Shown here in pieces: positions 6,492 through 10,589 of a DNA stretch of 10,589 nucleotides. Source of the DNA: Pseudomonadota bacterium. Its GTDB lineage: Bacteria > Pseudomonadota > Alphaproteobacteria > Rhodobacterales > Rhodobacteraceae. The notes beneath the pieces are model-generated. The model was not told where the DNA came from, ran no database searches, and worked only from the letters and a program-made list of their open reading frames with translations. The position numbers and the translations under genes were made by a program. Where the stretch lies: the NCBI GenBank assembly GCA_027592105.1, contig JAQCLA010000068.1, positions 1 to 10,589 on the forward strand, written 5' to 3'. Position 1 is the stretch's first letter. Each line of letters opens with the position of its first letter.

Positions 6492-7698
6492 CTAGATCAG
6501 CGGTGTCGGTCAGGATGCCCCAGCGGCGCAGATACTTCTCACCGATCAACCGCTCATGCGGGGTCATGTCCTTGAGGTTGCAGCCATGTGGCATGGTCAC
6601 GGTCAGCGTCAGGGATTTGCCACGCCCACCACCGGGCCCGGGTTGGAACTTGATCGTGAACCGGGCGCGGGTAACAATCCATTCCGGCATCTCCGACGCG
6701 ATCGACAGGACGTACCCGGTGCTGCCGATGTCGAGCCCGATGCGCTCTTCGGCCATTTCCCAGACAGTGCGGTCGGCACCCGACATGGATTCGAGAATGA
6801 TCCGTTCGTTGGGTTGACCGACCTCCATCAAGCGCAGTTCTTTCACGGTAACGCCGACGATTCCGTCTTCGACGTCGGTCGGGAAGTCGAAGGGCTTCAG
6901 CAACATGCTGAGATCGTATTCCCGAAGCGGGATCGGCTTTTCCTTGAAATCGATGCCAAGCAGGTCCCGCGCCATATAGGCCGTCAGATCCCTCCGGTCT
7001 TCCAGCGTATTGGCCACAACCTCGATGACGCCGGTATCCGCCTCATAGGTCAGCGACGCTTCGAACACCGGCTTCACAATCCGACGCGACAGCGTGCTGT
7101 TCGCGTCGAACCCCAGCATGTCTTCGGGGCGGCCTTCCCGGTAAACGGCAACCTGAACCAGGTCGCATTCCTGATCTTCGAGGATAACGCGGTGCCGGTC
7201 GAAAATATCGACATGCACATGCGGGGTGTCGAAGCGGTCGCGGATCGCCTTGGTAAAGGCGGCAACAGAAATCGGATCGCGGCGAACGGCGCAGTCCTTC
7301 TCGACCTCAAAGCCATTCCACGACCGCGTCCGACGGCGCTCGTCGTTGTAGCGCACCTCTTCCGCGAGGCGGAAACGGTCGTTCTCGTTCAGAAAGACCC
7401 AGAGCGACCGATTGTTGGCCCCCTCGAGCGTGTCAAAGACGGAGCGGTTCTGGACGACGTTTTGCAGGGCATTTTGCCCGGGCTCATCCGCCAGCGCCGC
7501 AACGCGGCCAGCATCAAGGACAACGCGCTGCTTTTCATCATCGGTCATGCCGTCCACCGCTTTGATGAGCGGTTCGACGATCTCGGCCTCGGGCTTTGTC
7601 CAGTCGACGGGAGCGAGCGACGTGAACCCGCCAGCCGTGAAGTAATCCTTCAGGCGGACAACAGGGGTTTTGCGGAGGAAGGCGGAAATAGCAGTCAT
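6475..7698 (-). CDS. Unknown 407-aa protein, first gene of a two-gene accessory unit
   Basis: No known family recognised. The sequence is soluble, acidic and alpha/beta, without transmembrane segments or a signal peptide. Landmarks are a helical N-terminus (1-80), HVHVDIFDRHRVILED followed by CDLVQVAVY in the middle (about 160-185), DLTAYMARDLLGIDFKEKPI near 245-265, and a C-terminal CNLKDMTPHERLIGEKYL (373-390) followed by RRWGIL. The frame is open far upstream of 7698, but that part is antisense to the XRE and ImmA genes. The ATG at 7698 has AAAGG seven bases upstream and lies just past the divergent control region. It overlaps the 312-aa gene by 17 bases, indicating joint expression. Function unknown; candidates include an accessory, defence or regulatory role. 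Confidence 0.75.
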   Translation of the reverse strand: MTAISAFLRKTPVVRLKDYFTAGGFTSLAPVDWTKPEAEIVEPLIKAVDGMTDDEKQRVVLDAGRVAALADEPGQNALQNVVQNRSVFDTLEGANNRSLWVFLNENDRFRLAEEVRYNDERRRTRSWNGFEVEKDCAVRRDPISVAAFTKAIRDRFDTPHVHVDIFDRHRVILEDQECDLVQVAVYREGRPEDMLGFDANSTLSRRIVKPVFEASLTYEADTGVIEVVANTLEDRRDLTAYMARDLLGIDFKEKPIPLREYDLSMLLKPFDFPTDVEDGIVGVTVKELRLMEVGQPNERIILESMSGADRTVWEMAEERIGLDIGSTGYVLSIASEMPEWIVTRARFTIKFQPGPGGGRGKSLTLTVTMPHGCNLKDMTPHERLIGEKYLRRWGILTDTADLGDLIE

Positions 7699-7754
7699 GG
7701 GCAGACCTTTCGAGACCGGGAGCAGGGAGAATCGGCGCATCGCGATACGCAGAC

Positions 7755-7772
7755 GTTCGATATATACCGAAC
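7755..7772. promoter_or_regulatory. Candidate repressor operator 1
   Basis: GTTCG and CGAAC arms flank an 8-bp AT-rich core; 8 of 9 base pairs are symmetric. Read on the minus strand it shares GTTCGG followed by an ATAT core and CGAAC with operator 2. It overlaps the likely promoter of the 407-aa gene. The divergently coded XRE protein is the obvious candidate ligand. Confidence 0.6.
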
Positions 7773-7803
7773 AAATCGCCGAGTCTACTTGCGCGGCACG
7801 TTT

Positions 7804-7823
7804 TTGTTCGGCATATCGAACAA
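7804..7823. promoter_or_regulatory. Candidate repressor operator 2
   Basis: TTGTTCG (7804-7810) and CGAACAA (7817-7823) are perfect 7-bp arms around a 6-bp core. It lies about 35 bp before the XRE start, with its centre 50 bp (about five DNA turns) from the centre of operator 1. This fits autoregulation plus possible cooperative binding to both sites. Confidence 0.65.
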
Positions 7824-7857
7824 GTGTCCTGAACCCAAGGAAAACAAGGATGAAACG

Positions 7858-8178
7858 ATGACCACGTCCCTCGGCGCGAAGATCAAACGCCATCGCCAGG
7901 AAAAGGGATATTCCCTCGACAAGCTCGCCGAGCTTACCGACTCGAGCAAGAGCTACATCTGGGAACTCGAGAACAGAGACACAAGAAAACCTTCCGGGGA
8001 AAAGTTGACCCGCATCGCCCAAGCCCTCGAGGTCACGACCGATTACCTGCTCGACGAGAGCGAGGAGCCCAGTGATCAGGTTCTGAAGGAGGCCTTCTTC
8101 CGCAAATTCAGCAAGCTCGATCCCCAGGATCAGGAAAAGATTAGTCAGATGATCGATGCGTGGGGGAAGAAGGATTGA
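7858..8178 (+). CDS. XRE-family helix-turn-helix transcriptional regulator
   Basis: A 106-residue Cro/CI-type repressor. Residues 4-60 form a five-helix HTH_3 domain: LGAKIKRHRQEKGYSLDKLA, then SSKSYIWELE as recognition helix, and TRIAQALEVTTDYLL. The C-terminal 40 residues are helical and charged, suited to dimerisation or contact with the protease. AAGGA lies seven bases before the ATG. The frame is open far upstream, but that part is antisense to the 407-aa gene. It is followed in overlap by an ImmA/IrrE metallopeptidase, the arrangement of ImmR/ImmA of ICEBs1-type elements, in which the protease cleaves the repressor to release the element. Two palindromes upstream are its probable operators. 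Confidence 0.9.
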   Translation: MTTSLGAKIKRHRQEKGYSLDKLAELTDSSKSYIWELENRDTRKPSGEKLTRIAQALEVTTDYLLDESEEPSDQVLKEAFFRKFSKLDPQDQEKISQMIDAWGKKD

Positions 8179-9092
8179 GCCTGCCGACGACGCCGCAGAG
8201 ATGGGCCAACCGCCTGACCAAGATCTTGTCCGTGCATCAGGCTGTGCACGGGCTCCCGCGCTTCCCCATCGACGTGGCGGCACTGGCGCAGGATTTCTCA
8301 CGGCAGGTCTTTCCTGACGCGCCGATCACGATGGTCGGGGGGCTGGACCTGTCGAAGGGCGTCGAGGGCATGCTGATGCCGCGCGGCGACGGCTCTGGCG
8401 AGTGGGGCATCATCTACAATGAGACCATCCGTTCCCCAGGTCGGCGCAACTTCACGCTAGCACATGAACTGGGCCACTATTTGCTCCACAGACATGCCCA
8501 TCCCAGCGGCCTCGAGTGCACCAACCGCAACATGGCGGACTGGGACGAGCGCAGGAACAAGATCGAAGGCGAGGCAAATACCTTCGCCTCCTACCTCTTG
8601 ATGCCGCTTGATGATTTCCGCGCGCAGATCAAGGGGCGGGCAATCGACATCGACATGATGACCGAGTTGTCGGACCGCTATGCCGTGTCGCTGACCGCGG
8701 CGATCCTTAAGTGGATGACCATCACCGACAAGCGGGCCATGATCGTGGTCGGCAATGAAGGCTTCATCGATTGGGCCTGGTCCAGCGAACCGCTGTTTAA
8801 ATCCGGCGTCTTCTATCGCGCGAGGCAGGAAGTGACTGAGTTGCCAGAAGCCTCGCTGGCCGCGCAGCAAGTGGACTGGGATACGGGCCGCCATGGCCAC
8901 CACCATCCGGCAGGTGTCTGGGCCGGTACCGAGCCGGTGCGCGAAATGACCGTGTTCTCGCCGGGCAACGATATGTCGATTTCACTGCTGCTCTATCCCG
9001 ACCGCGCGCCGTCGCGGTGGGAGATGGCCGAGCTCGAGGAAGAGCCGACACTCGACACATTCGACAAGTTCATGGGCGGCGACGCGCGCTGA
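8160..9092 (+). CDS. ImmA/IrrE family metallopeptidase
   Basis: Zinc metallopeptidase of the ImmA/IrrE (COG2856) family, up to 310 aa. The signature HELGH is at residues 102-106 in FTLAHELGHYLL, and the third ligand lies in IEGEANTFASYLLMP (E136/E138). These proteases cleave the partner XRE repressor after DNA damage or another signal. The gene overlaps the end of the XRE gene. The start is uncertain: GTG at 8160 lacks a clear ribosome binding site, while TTG at 8175 forms a TTGA overlap with the XRE stop and has a GGGGG tract upstream. The C-terminal third (about 190-310) is longer than in minimal ImmA proteins and has a His-rich HGHHHP near 244; it may sense the signal. The family call is firm. 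Confidence 0.92.
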   Translation: MGEEGLSLPTTPQRWANRLTKILSVHQAVHGLPRFPIDVAALAQDFSRQVFPDAPITMVGGLDLSKGVEGMLMPRGDGSGEWGIIYNETIRSPGRRNFTLAHELGHYLLHRHAHPSGLECTNRNMADWDERRNKIEGEANTFASYLLMPLDDFRAQIKGRAIDIDMMTELSDRYAVSLTAAILKWMTITDKRAMIVVGNEGFIDWAWSSEPLFKSGVFYRARQEVTELPEASLAAQQVDWDTGRHGHHHPAGVWAGTEPVREMTVFSPGNDMSISLLLYPDRAPSRWEMAELEEEPTLDTFDKFMGGDAR

Positions 9093-9119
9093 TTCGCGCC
9101 CTGAACAGTCTGAATCAGC
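9088..9119. repeat. 8-bp inverted repeat at the ImmA stop codon
   Basis: GCTGATTC (9088-9095) and GAATCAGC (9112-9119) are perfect inverted repeats with a 16-bp loop; the first arm includes the TGA stop. There is no T-run after it, so it is at most a weak or factor-dependent terminator, or a 3' mRNA hairpin. Confidence 0.35.
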
Positions 9120-9257
9120 CATGGGGGTGACGGGGCGCGTGCGCAGATTTGCGCGGCGCTGCGAACAGGTCGATACTGTCCACAAAATACTGAAAAGCTT
9201 GTGTTTTCCTGATTTCGCGATACCTTCTGGGCATCATCCCAATCGCGAAAAGTCGCC
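9093..9257 (+). promoter_or_regulatory. Upstream region of the recombinase cassette with long stem-loop
   Basis: This 165-bp gap has an AT-richer stretch (about 9175-9215) that probably carries the promoter of the 82-aa ORF / DUF2924 / recombinase unit, though no convincing -35/-10 pair stands out. At 9213-9250, TTTCGCGAT and ATCGCGAAA are perfect 9-bp arms, with an inner TGGG (9228-9231) pairing with CCCA (9238-9241) and a one-sided 6-base bulge. It ends 7 bases before the ATG at 9258, so it could be an operator or a hairpin limiting translation. Confidence 0.45.
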
Positions 9258-9506
9258 ATGTCACACCTACCAGAAACCCCGATTTCGGGGCCCAATCCCC
9301 TATGCCCTGAGCGCATGTCATCCGAGGCGCGCCTTGCCGAGATCGGCCGGATCCTGGCTGCTGGGGTCATCCGGCTGAACGCTGCACAGTCCAGCGGTTT
9401 ATCTGCCGAGAACGGAGACAGTTTCGTGGACTTCTCGCCACGAAAGAGCGGTGGTCGTCGTGCAAAACGCATCCGCATCGGAGGAATTCATGAAGCATCA
9501 CAATAA
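9258..9506 (+). CDS. Small conserved protein of the DUF2924/recombinase cassette, 82 aa
   Basis: Short ORF of the kind regularly found just upstream of DUF2924 and serine recombinase genes in alphaproteobacterial elements. Recognisable traits are a helical core LAEIGRILAAGVIRLNA (around residues 26-42) followed by SSGLSAENGDSFVDFSP and a basic C-terminus with GGRRAKRIRIGG. Its function is unknown; the basic tail would allow DNA or RNA contact. The start is uncertain: ATG at 9258 directly follows a stem-loop and has only a weak GAAAAG upstream; the in-frame ATG at 9315 would still include the core. Its 3' end overlaps the DUF2924 start by 17 bases, so the genes are probably co-translated. Confidence 0.65.
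   Translation: MSHLPETPISGPNPLCPERMSSEARLAEIGRILAAGVIRLNAAQSSGLSAENGDSFVDFSPRKSGGRRAKRIRIGGIHEASQ
9422..9445 (+). promoter_or_regulatory. Perfect hairpin inside the 82-aa ORF, ahead of the DUF2924 start
   Basis: TTTCGTGG (9422-9429) and CCACGAAA (9438-9445) form an 8-bp perfect stem with an 8-base loop, 45 bp before the DUF2924 ATG. It is inside coding sequence, so it may be incidental, or it may tune translation or message decay within the cassette. Confidence 0.35.
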
Positions 9507-9990
9507 GATAAGCCCTGCGCAGCCAGGGCATGATCCAAACCTGGACCAGACGGTGCTGTCGCGCCTGGCCGCCCTGAAGGCAATGTCAGTCAAGGAGTTG
9601 AAAGCCGAATGGGAAAAGCTCCTCAGCACCTCAGCGCCGAACAACAGCAGAGCGTTCCTTGAGCTGCGGATTGCGTATCGGCTTCAGGAACTGACCTACG
9701 GCGGCCCCGACCGGGACACGCGGCGTATGCTGGACCTGCTGGCCGACGAGGTCGAAGGCCACGCCCGGCGCAAGCACCAGATCGCCGATCCCCGCAATCC
9801 CGTGACGGGCACGAAGCTGCTGCGCGAATGGGACGGCGTCGAGCACACCGTGACCGTGCTGAAGGACGGCTTCGACTGGCAGGGGCGCAAGTTCAAATCG
9901 CTCTCCGCCGTCGCCCGCGAAATCACTAGCACCCGTTGGAACGGGTACCGCTTCTTCGGCCTGCGCGAGCGCAAGCGGGAGGAGGCATGA
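9490..9990 (+). CDS. DUF2924 domain-containing protein
   Basis: A 166-residue protein matching the DUF2924 family. The N-terminal region (about 17-65) has the typical VLSRLAALKAMSVKELKAEW and FLELRIAYRLQELTYGG helices. The C-terminal region (about 105-160) has the beta-rich pattern LLREWDGVEHTVTVLKDGF, then GRKFKSLSAVAREITSTRWN and FFGL. In alphaproteobacteria this family is almost always coded directly upstream of a large serine recombinase, as here; it is thought to be an accessory DNA-binding factor, though its action is not established. The ATG at 9490 has GGAGG six bases upstream; an earlier in-frame start would add 13 residues without support. The stop overlaps the recombinase start (ATGA). 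Confidence 0.9.
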   Translation: MKHHNKISPAQPGHDPNLDQTVLSRLAALKAMSVKELKAEWEKLLSTSAPNNSRAFLELRIAYRLQELTYGGPDRDTRRMLDLLADEVEGHARRKHQIADPRNPVTGTKLLREWDGVEHTVTVLKDGFDWQGRKFKSLSAVAREITSTRWNGYRFFGLRERKREEA

Positions 9991-10589
9991 TGCAAATGGA
10001 CAGTCGCCCGAACCGCCGCCTGCGCTGCGCCATCTACACCCGCAAGTCGAGCGAGGAAGGGCTCGACATGGAATTCAACAGTCTGGACGCGCAGCGGGAG
10101 GCTTGCGAGGCGTACATCGCCAGCCAGAAATCCGAGGGCTGGGTCGCCACGCGCGAACGCTATGACGATGGCGGTTTCTCTGGGGGCAATCTGGACCGCC
10201 CCGGCCTGAAGCAGTTGCTGGCCGACATCGACGACGGGCTGATCGACGTCGTGGTGGTCTACAAGATCGACCGCCTGTCGCGCTCGTTGATGGATTTTTC
10301 CAAGCTGGTCGAGGTGTTCGACCGCAACGGCGTGACCTTCGTCTCGGTGACGCAATCCTTCAACACGACCACATCGATGGGAAGGCTGACGCTAAACATT
10401 CTGCTCAGCTTCGCCCAGTTCGAGCGCGAGGTCATCGGCGAACGCATCCGCGACAAGGTGGCAGCCTCGCGCAAGCGGGGGATCTGGATGGGGGGCTATG
10501 TGCCCCTCGGATATGATGTGCAGGAGCGCAAGTTGGTAGTGAACGAGGCCGAGGCCGCCAACGTGCGGCGAATCTTCCAGCGGTTCATT
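9987..10589 (+). CDS. Large serine recombinase / integrase, N-terminal 201 residues (truncated by window edge)
   Basis: Site-specific DNA recombinase of the resolvase/invertase serine family, expected to integrate and excise the element. I translated 201 residues to the edge. The catalytic domain is complete: YTRKSS with nucleophile S21, the conserved SLDAQREAC helix near 32-40, YKIDRLSRS near 92-100, and FAQFEREVIGERIRDK near 141-156. It continues into the start of the Recombinase domain (GGYVPLGYD, then EAANVRRIFQRF), which marks it as a large serine recombinase and not a small resolvase. GGAGG precedes the ATG at 9987, which overlaps the DUF2924 stop in an ATGA junction; the second ATG at 9990 is an alternative start. 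The zinc-ribbon and coiled-coil parts lie outside the window. Confidence 0.93.
   Translation, partial: MMQMDSRPNRRLRCAIYTRKSSEEGLDMEFNSLDAQREACEAYIASQKSEGWVATRERYDDGGFSGGNLDRPGLKQLLADIDDGLIDVVVVYKIDRLSRSLMDFSKLVEVFDRNGVTFVSVTQSFNTTTSMGRLTLNILLSFAQFEREVIGERIRDKVAASRKRGIWMGGYVPLGYDVQERKLVVNEAEAANVRRIFQRFI

Larger units (their letters stand above)
7699..7857. promoter_or_regulatory. Divergent control region between the 407-aa gene and the XRE repressor
   Basis: This 159-bp gap separates divergent genes and must hold both promoters. It is AT-richer than its flanks from 7755 to 7850 and contains two palindromes with GTTCG/CGAAC arms. Weak promoter-like matches are seen: minus strand TAGACT with TATATA about 15 bases on, inside the first palindrome; plus strand TTGCGC with CATATC 17 bases on, inside the second. 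If correct, repressor binding would cover both -10 boxes. The promoter boxes are tentative. Confidence 0.6.
1..10589. mobile_element. Interior of a phage-like integrative element (boundaries not seen)
   Basis: Everything recognisable here is of mobile-element type: a serine recombinase with its DUF2924 companion, an XRE/ImmA control pair, an excisionase-like helix-turn-helix protein, and a polycistronic set with a Sak4-like ATPase, DUF669 protein, PD-(D/E)XK nuclease and helicase. No structural phage gene, conjugation gene or host housekeeping gene is visible, so prophage, satellite and integrative conjugative element cannot be told apart. Neither attachment site lies recognisably in the window, and both end genes are cut by its edges. 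Confidence 0.65.

Noticed and set aside
6556..7857. Long open frame on the plus strand that runs in frame into the XRE regulator
   Set aside because: It is antisense to the 407-aa gene, lacks a ribosome binding site at its start, and its product is compositionally a mirror of the coding strand. The XRE start at 7858 has its own AAGGA.
7850..7861. Three-codon leader ORF (ATG AAA CGA TGA) overlapping the XRE start
   Set aside because: Its ATG overlaps the AAGGA that serves the XRE gene, so ribosomes are unlikely to start there.
7699..8301. In-frame upstream extension of the 407-aa gene on the minus strand
   Set aside because: This part is antisense to the XRE and ImmA genes, both with clear families, and the ATG at 7698 has a proper ribosome binding site.

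Overview
The window looks like part of an integrated, phage-like mobile element in a GC-rich alphaproteobacterium, most likely of the Rhodobacterales type. That placement is inferred from the protein families and high GC, in particular the small ORF / DUF2924 / large serine recombinase cassette; no host core gene is present. Neither end of the element is visible: the helicase runs off the left edge and the recombinase off the right edge.

Layout. (1) Positions 1-5379, minus strand: eight tightly packed genes, mostly joined by overlapping stop/start codons (TGATG, GTGA and ATGCTTGA junctions), forming one early phage-type replication/recombination operon. In transcription order: an AlpA/excisionase-like helix-turn-helix protein, three unassigned proteins (161, 258 and 165 aa), a Sak4-like RecA-fold ATPase, a DUF669 protein, a small charged protein, a PD-(D/E)XK nuclease with a Cas4-type cysteine set, and a DEAD/DEAH helicase (that is nine coding units counting the truncated helicase). 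The leader holds five GGAGG repeats at about one helical turn spacing. (2) Positions 5498-5541: a strong intrinsic terminator that ends the next transcription unit. (3) Positions 5553-7698, minus strand: two overlapping genes (407 and 312 aa) that I cannot assign. (4) Positions 7699-7857: a divergent control region with two related palindromes. (5) Positions 7858-9092, plus strand: an XRE-family repressor translationally linked to an ImmA/IrrE metallopeptidase. (6) Positions 9258-10589, plus strand: an 82-aa ORF, a DUF2924 protein and the N-terminal 201 residues of a large serine recombinase.

How the parts may work together. The recombinase cassette would integrate and excise the element. The XRE/ImmA pair resembles repressor/anti-repressor-protease switches of integrative elements and probably controls the divergent promoter region. 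The minus-strand operon supplies strand-annealing recombination (Sak4-like ATPase plus DUF669 partner), nuclease and helicase functions. The unassigned 407/312-aa pair is a separate transcription unit, inserted between the control genes and the replication operon, with its own promoter region and terminator. It is the best candidate for an undescribed accessory system, but its function is not visible from sequence alone.
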